NCBI RefSeq assembly: GCF_900156575.1
Contig: NZ_FTNY01000001.1
Coordinates: forward strand, 558,001-622,000
Direction of reading: 5' to 3'
Source: Chryseobacterium shigense
GTDB taxonomy: Bacteria > Bacteroidota > Bacteroidia > Flavobacteriales > Weeksellaceae
DNA length: 64,000 nt
Position 1 is the first letter of the stretch; the number at the start of each line of letters is the position of its first letter. The notes beneath the pieces are model-generated. The model was not told where the DNA came from. It ran no database searches and saw only the letters and a list, made by a program, of their open reading frames with translations. Of this stretch, positions 46,104 through 54,496 are shown one piece after another. The translations under genes were made by a program, and so were the position numbers.

Positions 46104-47462
46104 TTAAACCGTCATTCCGATATCGATTCCTTTAATTTTTCGGTAAAGATCCGTTGCAAAATTGTCGGTCATTCCTGAAACAAAATCAATCACGCCAAGT
46201 ACTTTCTGATAGTCCGTTCCTTCTTCATAAACAAATTGTTTCGGAAGCAGTTTCAGGGCTTTTATATCATAAGATTTTCTCTCGTGTGCTGGTTTCATGA
46301 TCGAAGGAATGAAATGATCGAGAAGTTCATACATTACATTATATCCTGCATTTTCGATTTCTACAACGGCTTTATGGTTATAGATTTTTTCAATAGAGAA
46401 CGCTTCAATGTCCTGAAGAGCACGATTTTCGGATTTATAGATATCCAGCAGTCCGTTATCAAGATTTCCCTGAAGAATGGTTTCAAAATTATTCTTGTAG
46501 ATTTCAAGTGATTTATTGATCAGGGCATTGATGGCTTTTGCTCTCAGATAGGATATTTTCTCATTTTCATTGGAAATAGAAGACAGCTTATTTTTTACCT
46601 TGTCCATATCACTGCTTTCAGATTTGATCAGTTCAAAAAACAGGTTTTCACAGTCTGACGTGGATACAATTCCCAATCGATGGGCATCTTCCATATCAAT
46701 AATATTATAACAGATATCGTCCGCAGCTTCTACCAGCCAAACAAAAGGATGTCTTTTGAATATATAAGGTTCTTCGTTTTCTATAATTAAATTCGTTGCT
46801 TTGGCAATTTCAAGGAAAATGTCTTTCTCATTCTGAAAGAAACCGAATTTCTTCCTGTGAATAATTCCTTTTTTCTTGGCTACAGCTTCACACGGATATT
46901 TTGCAATACTGGCAAGTGTAGAAAAAGTCAGCTGAATTCCGCCTTCATCTTTTCCCTGCTGACGCTGAGCCAGAACTCTTATCGCATTGGCATTTCCTTC
47001 AAAATTCACCAGATCAGCCCATTCCTTTTCATTGAACTTTTGCTTCAGGTCTTTTTCATTTCGCTCAAAGTAGCTCGCAATCGCATCTTCTCCTGAATGT
47101 CCGAAGGCAGGATTTCCTACATCATGACATAAACAAGCCGCAGCAATCACATTTCCTAAATTATGAAGATAGAAGTTTTTTGAATCTTCTGTAAGGTCAT
47201 TTTTATACGTATCAAAGATAAATTCACCAATAATACTTCCCAAACTTCGGCCTACTGACGAAACTTCCAGTGAGTGCGTGAGCCTGTTGTGCACAAAAAC
47301 ACTTCCGGGAAGAGGAAAAACCTGAGTTTTATTCTGTAGTCTTCTGAACGCCGAAGAGAAGATAATTCTATCGAAATCTCTCTGAAAATCAGTTCTTGAA
47401 GCTTTAGTATGCGGATTGTTTCCTGTGCGCTGATTCGTGTAAATCTGGTTTAAATTCATCAT
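46104..47462 (-). CDS. dgt: dGTP triphosphohydrolase (HD domain)
   Basis: 452 residues. The N-terminus reads RTDFQRDFDRIIFSSAFRRL, the family start. The HD metal site is built from NRLTHSLEVSSVGRSLG and AACLCHDVGNPAFGHSGEDA. A second conserved block, VEAADDICYNIIDMEDAHRL, supplies the remaining Asp. dGTPases cleave dGTP (some also other dNTPs) to deoxynucleoside and triphosphate, which affects dNTP pools and in some cases phage defence. It is divergent from the DNA glycosylase gene with 67 bp between starts. Confidence 0.93.
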   Translation of the reverse strand: MMNLNQIYTNQRTGNNPHTKASRTDFQRDFDRIIFSSAFRRLQNKTQVFPLPGSVFVHNRLTHSLEVSSVGRSLGSIIGEFIFDTYKNDLTEDSKNFYLHNLGNVIAAACLCHDVGNPAFGHSGEDAIASYFERNEKDLKQKFNEKEWADLVNFEGNANAIRVLAQRQQGKDEGGIQLTFSTLASIAKYPCEAVAKKKGIIHRKKFGFFQNEKDIFLEIAKATNLIIENEEPYIFKRHPFVWLVEAADDICYNIIDMEDAHRLGIVSTSDCENLFFELIKSESSDMDKVKNKLSSISNENEKISYLRAKAINALINKSLEIYKNNFETILQGNLDNGLLDIYKSENRALQDIEAFSIEKIYNHKAVVEIENAGYNVMYELLDHFIPSIMKPAHERKSYDIKALKLLPKQFVYEEGTDYQKVLGVIDFVSGMTDNFATDLYRKIKGIDIGMTV

Positions 47463-47529
47463 TTTTCAAAATTACTCCAAATTTTATTTTTACGGAATAG
47501 TATTTGAACTTTTATTGAAAAGCAAAGCC

Positions 47530-48264
47530 ATGCCTGAAGGACCATCCATACTTTTAATGAAAGAAGACCTGCTGCCTTTTGTCGGAAAAACCGTTACAGA
47601 AGCCGGAGGGAATGCCCAATTTGACAAGGAACCACTGATGGGGCAAACCCTTCATGAGATCCGTACTTTCGGAAAGCAGACTTATCTTGTTTTTGATGAG
47701 TCAGCGATCCGTATTCATTTATTGATGTTCGGGTCTTATGGCATTGACGAACAGACGAAACCTGACAAAAGCTTACGTTTATCACTCTTTTTCAAAAAAG
47801 GAAGCCTGTACTTTTATACCTGTTCTGTAAAATCTGTAGATCTGGAATTTCTAGATACTATAGATTGGGAAGCGGACATTATGAGTGATCTCTGGAATCC
47901 TAAAAAAGCAGAAAAAAAAATGAAATCCAAACCTGAGATGATGGTCTGTGATGCCTTGATGAATCAGGATATTTTCTCAGGTGTAGGGAATATTATTAAA
48001 AATGAAGTGCTGTTCAGAATCGGTGTGCAGCCTGAAAGTTTAGTAGGAAATCTGCCCGCGAAAAAATTAAAGGAACTGATTGCTGAGGCGAGAAATTACA
48101 GTTTTGACTTTTTGGAATGGAAGCGTGAATTTGTTTTAAAGAAAAAATGGCTCGTTCATTCAAAAAAGGTTTGTCCGAAATGTGGAGAAAAACTGGTCAA
48201 AAAACAAACCGGGCTCGGAAAAAGAAGAAGTTTTTACTGCGAAAAAGACCAGAAGCTTTATTAA
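47530..48264 (+). CDS. Fpg/Nei-family DNA glycosylase
   Basis: 244 residues. The start is set at the ATG of MPEGPSI because the enzyme uses the N-terminal proline as nucleophile and the next Glu as catalyst; the upstream ATT/TTG-type frame would bury them. The helix-two-turn-helix region is MNQDIFSGVGNIIKNEVLF, with the conserved Lys/Asn. The C-terminal zinc finger begins CPKCGEKL and ends FYCEKDQ: three Cys are present, but the fourth ligand position is Asp rather than Cys. These enzymes excise oxidised bases and nick the DNA. The substrate preference (8-oxoG or pyrimidines) is not clear. Confidence 0.9.
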   Translation: MPEGPSILLMKEDLLPFVGKTVTEAGGNAQFDKEPLMGQTLHEIRTFGKQTYLVFDESAIRIHLLMFGSYGIDEQTKPDKSLRLSLFFKKGSLYFYTCSVKSVDLEFLDTIDWEADIMSDLWNPKKAEKKMKSKPEMMVCDALMNQDIFSGVGNIIKNEVLFRIGVQPESLVGNLPAKKLKELIAEARNYSFDFLEWKREFVLKKKWLVHSKKVCPKCGEKLVKKQTGLGKRRSFYCEKDQKLY

Positions 48265-48335
48265 AATAAATATTTGAATTTAAATCAATAGTAAAATTCG
48301 TGAAATGCGTAAATTTGGTTTAAATAATATATATA

Positions 48336-48959
48336 ATGAGCGATACCTGGCTAGACCGATGGAATGAAAGATACAGCAGCGATGAATTTGCCTACGGCAT
48401 AGATCCCAACGATTATTTAAAAGAACAGCTTGAAACGCTCAATCCAGCAACAATTCTTTTTCCTGCAGAAGGAGAAGGAAGAAATGCTGTTTTTGCCGCA
48501 AAGCTTGGCTGGAAAGTGTCTGCTTTTGACATCAGTGAAGAGGGGAAAAATAAGGCCTTACAGCTTGCGAAAGATAATGATGTAAAGATTGATTATCAGG
48601 TGGGTGAGCTTGAAGCATTGGACTTTCATACGGAACAGTTTGATGTGATCGCCCTTATTTACGCTCATTTTCCTGCGGATATGAAATCATTCCTGCATAA
48701 AGTTCTGGACCAATACCTGCGCAAAGGAGGTTTGATTATTTTTGAAGCTTTCAGTAAAAATCATCTTGAATATGTGACAAAAAACGAGAAGGTAGGCGGA
48801 CCGAAAGATATCGAATCCTTATTTTCAATGGATGAGATCAAAGCTGATTTCCCGAACTATGAAGTCATTGAACTGGAAGAAAAAGAAATTGAACTTCATG
48901 AAGGGCTTTTTCATAACGGAACCGGATCAGTGATAAGGTTTACAGGACGAAAACTATAA
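48336..48959 (+). CDS. Class I SAM-dependent methyltransferase
   Basis: 207 residues. The N-terminal [20 protein letters not shown] is typical of TehB/thiopurine-methyltransferase-like proteins. Motif I reads [20 protein letters not shown], with AFDIS as the acidic strand-2 end; motif IV is [12 protein letters not shown]. It methylates an unknown small molecule. It lies 71 bp after the glycosylase gene and 6 bp before the NTF2-like gene, so it is probably in an operon with the latter at least. Confidence 0.9.
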   Translation: MSDTWLDRWNERYSSDEFAYGIDPNDYLKEQLETLNPATILFPAEGEGRNAVFAAKLGWKVSAFDISEEGKNKALQLAKDNDVKIDYQVGELEALDFHTEQFDVIALIYAHFPADMKSFLHKVLDQYLRKGGLIIFEAFSKNHLEYVTKNEKVGGPKDIESLFSMDEIKADFPNYEVIELEEKEIELHEGLFHNGTGSVIRFTGRKL

Positions 48960-48965
48960 AAAATA

Positions 48966-49364
48966 ATGACCGAAAACTTTGACAGAACCAACCCGGCAGA
49001 AGCAGTACGCTATTTCAGATACTGTATTGTAACCGGTGATTTGAATGGTGCCTTAGGCTGCTTCGATAAAGATGCAGTCTATATTGAACGGGACGGACTG
49101 GAAATAAAAGGACTGGAAAACATACAAAAGCCTTTGGAGCATTTGTGTAACTGGAAACCTGATATACAGGGAAACAAGCATAAACTTACCATCGTTGGAG
49201 ATCTTGCGGTATGGGTTGATAAATGGACTTTAAAGGCTACTTCACCCGATGGAAATTTTATCGAAATGGATGGAGCAACAACCTGTATGATGAAAAGAAA
49301 TGAGGAAGGAATATGGCTATGGTTGGTAGATAACCCTTTTGCCGGACAAGTATTTGAAGATTAA
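48966..49364 (+). CDS. NTF2-like (SnoaL/YybH) small protein
   Basis: 132 residues with the cone-shaped NTF2-like pattern: AVRYFRYCIVTGDLNGALGC then FDKDAVYIERDG, and four strands including DLAVWVDKWTLKATSPDG and GIWLWLVDNPF at the C-terminus. Members bind or isomerise small molecules, and some are detoxification proteins. It sits 6 bp after the methyltransferase gene, so a shared small-molecule substrate is possible but unproved. Confidence 0.82.
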   Translation: MTENFDRTNPAEAVRYFRYCIVTGDLNGALGCFDKDAVYIERDGLEIKGLENIQKPLEHLCNWKPDIQGNKHKLTIVGDLAVWVDKWTLKATSPDGNFIEMDGATTCMMKRNEEGIWLWLVDNPFAGQVFED

Positions 49365-49399
49365 ATGAAACTACAGAAAAGGGCGGAACTATTAATGAT

Positions 49400-50125
49400 T
49401 TAAGCATCGGGATTTAATGATCCGCCTGAGTACCTGACGAAAAAAGCACTTTTATACACTTCTCCCAGAGGAATTTCCGAATCATGGATGTAAATATTAT
49501 GGTTGTCGAATGAGTCGATATACTCAATGTTGACGACATACGATTTACTTACCCGTACAAAAGAATCTGATGGGATCTTCTGGTGGATGGTTTTCAGATT
49601 CATGGCAGTAATCAATTTTTGATTCCGGGTATGAATAACAACGTAGTCTTTTAAACCTTCAATAAATTTGATATCTGTAAAGTTGATTTTATAATACCTC
49701 CTGTCTGCTTTTATAAACAGGAAATCTTTGGTATTGGATTCTATTGTGTTTTTCACCGTATCTTTAGACAACAGTTCTTTATACAGAACGGCCTTATGGA
49801 GTGCTTTTTCTAACCGTTGTTTTTCGATAGGTTTCAACAAATAATCTATGGCGTCAAGTTCATAACTTTTCAAAGCATACTGCGAATAGGCTGTTGTAAA
49901 GATGATCAGGCTGTTTCCCGGCAGCATTTCCGCAAATTCAAGTCCTGTTACCACCGGCATTTCAATATCGAGAAAAATAAGATCTACGTCATGGGTTTTA
50001 AGAAAATCAAGGGCTGAAGGGGCATTGGAGAATTCTCCCAGGATCTCAGTCTTAGAAGTTTCATGGATCAGCGAGCGCATTTCGGCTCTTGCTAACGGTT
50101 CATCATCTACGATTATGCAATTCAT
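49400..50125 (-). CDS. LytTR-family response regulator
   Basis: 241 residues. The receiver domain is N-terminal: MNCIIVDDEPLARAEMRSLI with the acidic pocket, and LIFLDIEMPVVTGLEFAE with the phospho-acceptor Asp; the switch Thr/Lys segments follow (FTTAYSQYALKSYELDAIDY, LLKPI). The C-terminal LytTR DNA-binding domain covers about 140-235 (FIKADRRYYKINFTDIKFIE; DSFVRVSKSYVVNIEYID). It overlaps the sensor kinase gene by 4 bp (ATGA), the usual LytS-LytR coupling. Four candidate LytTR half-sites lie in the intergenic region upstream of the kinase gene. Confidence 0.95.
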   Translation of the reverse strand: MNCIIVDDEPLARAEMRSLIHETSKTEILGEFSNAPSALDFLKTHDVDLIFLDIEMPVVTGLEFAEMLPGNSLIIFTTAYSQYALKSYELDAIDYLLKPIEKQRLEKALHKAVLYKELLSKDTVKNTIESNTKDFLFIKADRRYYKINFTDIKFIEGLKDYVVIHTRNQKLITAMNLKTIHQKIPSDSFVRVSKSYVVNIEYIDSFDNHNIYIHDSEIPLGEVYKSAFFVRYSGGSLNPDA

Positions 50126-51198
50126 ACAGGAATTTTTAAATGGACGGTATATTCTTTTTCTCCGGAAGTGATATTCAGTTCAAACGCGTTCGCATAGAGC
50201 AGTTCAAGTCTTCTTTTGATATTGGCGAGTCCAAGGCCTCCATACTGAGCATTAGAAACCATCAGACGATAGTTCATAGAATTGGTACAGGTAAAGCGAA
50301 GGATTTTATCTTCAATCTCCATATTTATTTTCACATAGGATCCGGCACTGCTGATATCTACACTGTGTTTCACTGCATTTTCTACAAATGTGGTAAATAA
50401 ATTGGGAGGAATAAAAGTACTTTTAACGTTTCTGTCATGGGTTTCTGCATTGATCTCAAAGGAAAAATTATCTCTTCTTATTTTTTCCAGATTAAGAAAA
50501 TTAGATAAAAAGTCGATCTCGGACACTAAAAGTGTTTTCTCTTCCCCGTTTTCATACAGCTGGTACCTTAAAAATTCCGATAGCTTGACAATAACAACGG
50601 ATGCTTTTTCCGGATCTGTTCTGATAAGTGCTTTTACATTATTCAGCATATTAAAAAGAAAATGGGGATTGATCTGGTTCCGGAGCTCATTCAGCTCCAT
50701 CTGTAAGGTAAGGTTGTTGAGTTCCGTTATTCTTTTAGAATCATTGATCCATTTCTGCAAAAGCTTTACCGTAGTAGTGGTCATAATGATAGGGATGCAC
50801 ATCAGTACACCTTCATAGATGCTGCCTTTTTCGCCTTCCCTTTTGAGGTTTTCCACTCTGAAATCTTCGAAGAAGAATTTAAAACTGTAGCCGATCATAT
50901 TCAGCCCGCACACTCCCATTACAACAAGCAATATAAGATAGGTAACATATCTGGTTTTAAAGAAGAACTTCGGGACCAGAACGTAGATATTAATGTATAC
51001 CATCGCAATAAGTACCATATATACAAAAAACAGGACGTAATACTGGTAGATCCCTGAATACCAATGCCAAAACCGGGCACTGTACAGCAGAAAGAAAAAG
51101 AATATCAGAAAGAGCACATGCCTGCGGATCCTGAACCGGTCTTCCACGAGAAAGTCCATAACAATGGTTTCCTTAAATCTTTCCGTACCGTTTTTCAT
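50122..51198 (-). CDS. LytS/YehU-type sensor histidine kinase
   Basis: 358 residues. After a short cytosolic N-terminus there are four hydrophobic helices (about 26-125). A helical linker leads to the His_kinase domain, where LRNQINPHFLFNMLNNVKAL contains the phospho-acceptor His. The HATPase part follows (PPNLFTTFVENAVKHSVDI; YGGLGLANIKRRLELLY). There is no large sensor domain, so the membrane part itself probably senses the signal. It pairs with the LytTR regulator that overlaps its end. It diverges from a two-gene envelope operon at 51390. Confidence 0.95.
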   Translation of the reverse strand: MKNGTERFKETIVMDFLVEDRFRIRRHVLFLIFFFFLLYSARFWHWYSGIYQYYVLFFVYMVLIAMVYINIYVLVPKFFFKTRYVTYLILLVVMGVCGLNMIGYSFKFFFEDFRVENLKREGEKGSIYEGVLMCIPIIMTTTTVKLLQKWINDSKRITELNNLTLQMELNELRNQINPHFLFNMLNNVKALIRTDPEKASVVIVKLSEFLRYQLYENGEEKTLLVSEIDFLSNFLNLEKIRRDNFSFEINAETHDRNVKSTFIPPNLFTTFVENAVKHSVDISSAGSYVKINMEIEDKILRFTCTNSMNYRLMVSNAQYGGLGLANIKRRLELLYANAFELNITSGEKEYTVHLKIPV

Positions 51199-51259
51199 AG
51201 GATGCTAACGATTTTAATACAGACAAAAATAGAGAATAACGTAAAGAATACCTATTATA

Positions 51260-51336
51260 TTATACCAACCCCGCATTTTTTTATACGAATTTAAAAGCTG
51301 GAAGGTTTCGTATAAAATAGGAGCGGTTTGGTATAA
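51260..51336. promoter_or_regulatory. Four LytTR-like half-sites with 21-bp spacing
   Basis: TTATACCAA (51260-51268) and TTATACGAA (51281-51289) face TTCGTATAA (51307-51315) and TTGGTATAA (51328-51336). Each pair is offset by exactly 21 bp, two helical turns, with 12 bp between 9-bp sites. That matches how LytTR domains bind. The right pair is a 14-bp direct repeat (GGTTTSGTATAAAA) with one difference. Confidence 0.65.
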
Positions 51337-51389
51337 AAACAAATCGGTGCGGTGTTATTCTCTCTTTCTTTGTCCTGTTCAATTTTTTT

Positions 51390-51824
51390 ATGCTTATGGA
51401 ATTAGCCGTTTTTCAGGAACTCACCGAAGAAATCACCTTAGAATGTTTTTATATGACCGAATCCCAGCAAGAGGAGAAAGTAATACAGCTGATTGATCTG
51501 CATCATTTTGTGGAATGCTATCAATCTCCTGTTAAAATTCTAAGTTACATCCACCACCCTATTAATATCATTGAAGAAAATGGCAGGAAGAAAGGGGTTT
51601 TATTTTTTGATCTGAAGCATTCTAAGGCTTTTGACTGGAATATTTTTGAAGAATTTAAAAGAAGGAATTTTCTTAAAGAACTCTGGTTTGTCTTTGTAGA
51701 AGAAGACCCCATTTCTGATACCGTCCGCCATACCGATTTTATTATCGAAAACAGCCTAGAGATATTTTATGACAAAATATTTCTCTTCAATTTTTTTCAA
51801 TCCGTCATTCAACCTTTAAAATAA
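51390..51824 (+). CDS. Hypothetical cytosolic protein, 144 residues
   Basis: I do not recognise this family. No signal peptide and no membrane helix; mixed alpha/beta with many aromatic and acidic residues (SPVKILSYIHHPINIIEENG; FDLKHSKAFDWNIFEEFKRR; ELWFVFVEEDPISDTVRHTD). The layout is faintly like a degenerate receiver domain (strand, DLKHS, helix, strand), but acceptor residues are not convincing. It is 4 bp before the DUF6268 gene and diverges from the LytS/LytTR genes, with the four putative binding sites between them, so it is probably controlled by that system. Confidence 0.7.
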   Translation: MLMELAVFQELTEEITLECFYMTESQQEEKVIQLIDLHHFVECYQSPVKILSYIHHPINIIEENGRKKGVLFFDLKHSKAFDWNIFEEFKRRNFLKELWFVFVEEDPISDTVRHTDFIIENSLEIFYDKIFLFNFFQSVIQPLK

Positions 51825-51828
51825 AACC

Positions 51829-52800
51829 ATGAAAACACTGAGAAGAGTTCTTGTTCCCCTTGCGATGTTCCCGTTAAAGAATATCGCCTATTCCCAAAAA
51901 AGAGACAGCATCCCATTGAAAGTGAGAGCATTTATTGCGGATAAATTCCCGCAAAGCCGGGATCTTAATATTGAATTCAGCCAGACCGCACCATTTCAGT
52001 TTTCGTCAAAACTGGACGGAAAAGACCTGCCTGACAATAAAATGAAAAGCTTTCAGCAGTTGAAAGCGGGCGCTAATATTTATTTTGTAAAAAAGAAAAA
52101 CTGGTTGCTGAGTACTTCTTTGAATTACCGGTACACCGCTTTCAATACTGAAGAGCCTCTTATTCCTGACACGGATAAAAAGAACGATTTTCACTATCAT
52201 TCCGAAGCCGTTAATTTCAGTTATTTCTCGAAATTATTCAATAAAACAGCCATCTACACGGCAACCGCTTCTGTAGATGGTAGTGATCAGCATTTTGAAA
52301 GAATCCGGGGGATAGTCACCGCTTCCATTGTCCTGAAAGCGACCCCGAAAACAAAAATGGTGGTAGGTCTTGCCGGTTTCATCGATCCAAGTTCCCAGGT
52401 TCCCCTACTTCCTATTTTCACTTATGAAAACAAATTCAATAATGGATGGGTACTTGATATCCTGCTTCCTAAAAAGCTTTTGATCAGAAAGGATATTTTC
52501 GCCAACGGCAGAATTTCTCTTGGAACGGAAATGGACAATACCTCTTTTTATACATACAGAAACAACAGAACGTATGAATTCCGTCAGCTGGAGATTAATT
52601 CCGGGGCTATTTATGAGCATAATCTTGGCAGCCATTTTATAGGAACATTGAAGACGGGAATCAGAGCGGTACCACGTGCCCGGGTTTTTGATAAACAAGA
52701 ATCCTTTAAAGACTATATTTTTGAAGCCAGCTATCAACCTTCATTCTATTTTAATGTCGGAGTATCTTATAATCCTTTTGGAAAACCCCGGGTGAAATAA
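51829..52800 (+). CDS. DUF6268-like outer-membrane beta-barrel protein
   Basis: 323 residues. The N-terminus is a signal peptide (TLRRVLVPLAMFPLKNIAYS). From about residue 40 the sequence is alternating amphipathic strands (LNIEFSQTAPFQFSSKL; WLLSTSLNYRYTAF; GWVLDILLPKKLLIRKDIF). It ends with ASYQPSFYFNVGVSYNPFG, as in DUF6268 proteins of flavobacteria. No ligand is known for this family. It follows the 144-residue gene by 4 bp, and the pair is the likely output of the LytS/LytTR system. Confidence 0.8.
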   Translation: MKTLRRVLVPLAMFPLKNIAYSQKRDSIPLKVRAFIADKFPQSRDLNIEFSQTAPFQFSSKLDGKDLPDNKMKSFQQLKAGANIYFVKKKNWLLSTSLNYRYTAFNTEEPLIPDTDKKNDFHYHSEAVNFSYFSKLFNKTAIYTATASVDGSDQHFERIRGIVTASIVLKATPKTKMVVGLAGFIDPSSQVPLLPIFTYENKFNNGWVLDILLPKKLLIRKDIFANGRISLGTEMDNTSFYTYRNNRTYEFRQLEINSGAIYEHNLGSHFIGTLKTGIRAVPRARVFDKQESFKDYIFEASYQPSFYFNVGVSYNPFGKPRVK

Positions 52801-52940
52801 TTTTAAATTTCCGAAGAAAATAGTTACAATCTTTTGACTGTTTTTTTAATTGAACCATTAATTAAGGGTTGATAAGATGATCATACAGATTGGTACCACT
52901 TGAACAAAACTATCTCTAATGAATGTAAAGAATTACTTTT

Positions 52941-52970
52941 TTCAATTCTTCAATTCTTCAATTCTTCAAT
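52941..52970. repeat. 8-bp microsatellite (TTCAATTC, 3.75 copies)
   Basis: Exact tandem copies of TTCAATTC lie between the convergent DUF6268 and SMR genes. This type of repeat changes copy number easily; no gene start lies close enough to be switched by it. Confidence 0.85.
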
Positions 52971-52986
52971 ATTTAAATCAAAATCC

Positions 52987-53322
52987 TTAATGTGTCCCCA
53001 TCTTTGAAAACACGTTAATGACGATCACTCCAATGACAATGAGGGCGATTCCAATGATGGCAGGCCAATCGGGGACCTGCTTAAAGGCAATAATTCCAAT
53101 CATCGTTATAAAAACGATACCCACTCCAGACCATATCGCATAGGTTATTCCTACAGGGATCTGACGCAGGGTAATACTTAAAAAGTAAAATGCGGCAGCA
53201 TATCCTATGACGGTCACTACAGACGGCCAGAGCTTTGAAAATTCTTCAGATTTTTTCAGAAAAGTTGTTGCGATGATCTCAAATATGATCGCTAAAGCAA
53301 GAAAGACATAACTGCGTCCCAT
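52987..53322 (-). CDS. SMR-family multidrug efflux protein (EmrE-like)
   Basis: 111 residues, four membrane helices. The essential Glu lies in helix 1 (FLALAIIFEIIATTFLKKSE). LRQIPVGITYAIWSGVGIVF contains the family YAxWxGxG motif, and the last helix is IIGIALIVIGVIVINVFSK. SMR proteins work as dual-topology dimers that exchange protons for lipophilic cations or guanidinium. Sequence features fit the Qac/EmrE branch more than the guanidinium (Gdx) branch. Single gene. Confidence 0.93.
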   Translation of the reverse strand: MGRSYVFLALAIIFEIIATTFLKKSEEFSKLWPSVVTVIGYAAAFYFLSITLRQIPVGITYAIWSGVGIVFITMIGIIAFKQVPDWPAIIGIALIVIGVIVINVFSKMGTH

Positions 53323-53976
53323 AAAAGGTCTGTTTTTACAAAAATAGGAAAAAACAGCTTCTTTTCATGCTAAAAAGGCTGATAAAATCCCGGTAATATC
53401 ACCTGATGATAAATACAAAATAAACTACATATCGCCCTCTATCTCAATCCTTTCCTGAACGATTACCGAAGAGCATTCGAACGGCAAAAAGGCTCAAAAT
53501 AAATCTATATTCGGTGACAATTAATTCAATACTTTGTTGCAAAGTATTAAAATTGCTTACATTAGATTGGCTTAAAAAAGTCTGACAGTCATCGTTTGAA
53601 ACTTGTCATTATTTCATTCATAGGTGACAAAATTTTCAATTTTATGACACTTCTTCTTTCGGCCTTGAAAAATATTAGAATAAAATTGGTTCTCAAATGA
53701 TAAGTTTTATTAACATCCTATTTCTTTCTCTCTCCAAAATCTGACGTTTAAAAACAACGCTAAAAGTGATTAGTATGCATCGCATTTCTTATTTTTTGTT
53801 TTATCAAGTCCAATATAGAAGTGCTCAAACCTTTACCGATTTTTTATTTTTTTGCAGATAAGACAATAAAGATATTAATAATTTCCTAAAAACATATTAA
53901 TTTTTTGTAAACAAATACTTGCCTAAAATTAAACTTTAAACCACATAACACACTGATATACATCATAATTATTTGC
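53323..53976. other. Non-coding region with a 9-bp-arm palindrome
   Basis: No gene recognised. AATACTTTG and CAAAGTATT (53528-53548, 3-bp centre) form a perfect inverted repeat that looks like an operator. The remainder is AT-rich and unremarkable. Confidence 0.5.
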
Positions 53977-54007
53977 TTTGGCACGTGATTTGAAAGTTGT
54001 AATATTG
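53977..54007 (+). promoter_or_regulatory. Near-consensus promoter of the 27-residue protein
   Basis: TTTG (53977-53980), a 19-bp spacer and TAATATTG (54000-54007) match the Bacteroidota consensus except for one base. The start codon of the small gene is 48 bp further on. Confidence 0.7.
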
Positions 54008-54055
54008 CAATTAGAAAATTGATAAAATAATCACAAATAACTAAACAAAACAAAA

Positions 54056-54139
54056 ATGGTAACTTACATCGGAATCGCAACATGTGTAGTAGTATTCGCT
54101 TCTTACTTTATGACAGTAAAAAGAGAACAAAGAAACTAA
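54056..54139 (+). CDS. 27-residue single-span membrane protein
   Basis: A short open frame with a near-consensus promoter: MVTYIGIATCVVVFASYF then a basic tail (MTVKREQRN). One hydrophobic helix covers residues 2-19, and the positive tail predicts an N-out, C-in orientation. It is too short for domain recognition. Support comes from the promoter at 53977-54007, a 48-nt leader, codon choice and the structured sequence behind it (hairpins at 54202-54217, 54221-54248 and a terminator at 54307-54329). Its helix-plus-basic-tail build resembles the ends of the small proteins at 56255 and 60797. Confidence 0.6.
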   Translation: MVTYIGIATCVVVFASYFMTVKREQRN

Positions 54140-54201
54140 GTTCTATATCAAGCTCATCAGCCTATAGAACATCTGTATTCATTATATTGTTTATGTTTTT
54201 G

Positions 54202-54248
54202 ATCTGAACGATCAGATTCTGCACTTTTACTCCATTGAGTAAAAGTGC
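54202..54248. other. Two consecutive hairpins after the small membrane-protein gene
   Basis: ATCTGA / TCAGAT (54202-54217) and a 12-bp perfect stem GCACTTTTACTC / GAGTAAAAGTGC (54221-54248) lie side by side. Neither is followed by a T-run on either strand, so they are not ordinary terminators; they may stabilise the 3' end of the transcript or belong to a small RNA. Confidence 0.55.
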
Positions 54249-54306
54249 CCAAAAACATAATCCAAAAATTAAATTTCATAGCAAATTTTATATATCCAAA
54301 TAGTCA

Positions 54307-54329
54307 AGCTGAGCTTTTGCTCGGCTTTT
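54307..54329 (+). terminator. Rho-independent terminator
   Basis: AGCTGAGC (54307-54314) pairs with GCTCGGCT (54319-54326), with Ts following. It probably ends the transcript of the small gene at 54056. Confidence 0.75.
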
Positions 54330-54496
54330 CTTGTTCAATAGGTGGAAACTCTGCCTTAGACTGCGTTCTTCTACCTATTCCTTTTTGACCTCTTTCATTT
54401 CTACCCTGGCCTACTCTATTATTCCATTTCAGGTCCCCGGCTGTCATTCAATAAAGCCTTATCTTTGTGTTGATAAGAATCTTTTTAGTTTTTAAT

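Noticed and set aside
54221..54248. Rho-independent terminator at the 12-bp hairpin
   Set aside because: No T-run follows on either strand; the real terminator-like element is at 54307-54329.
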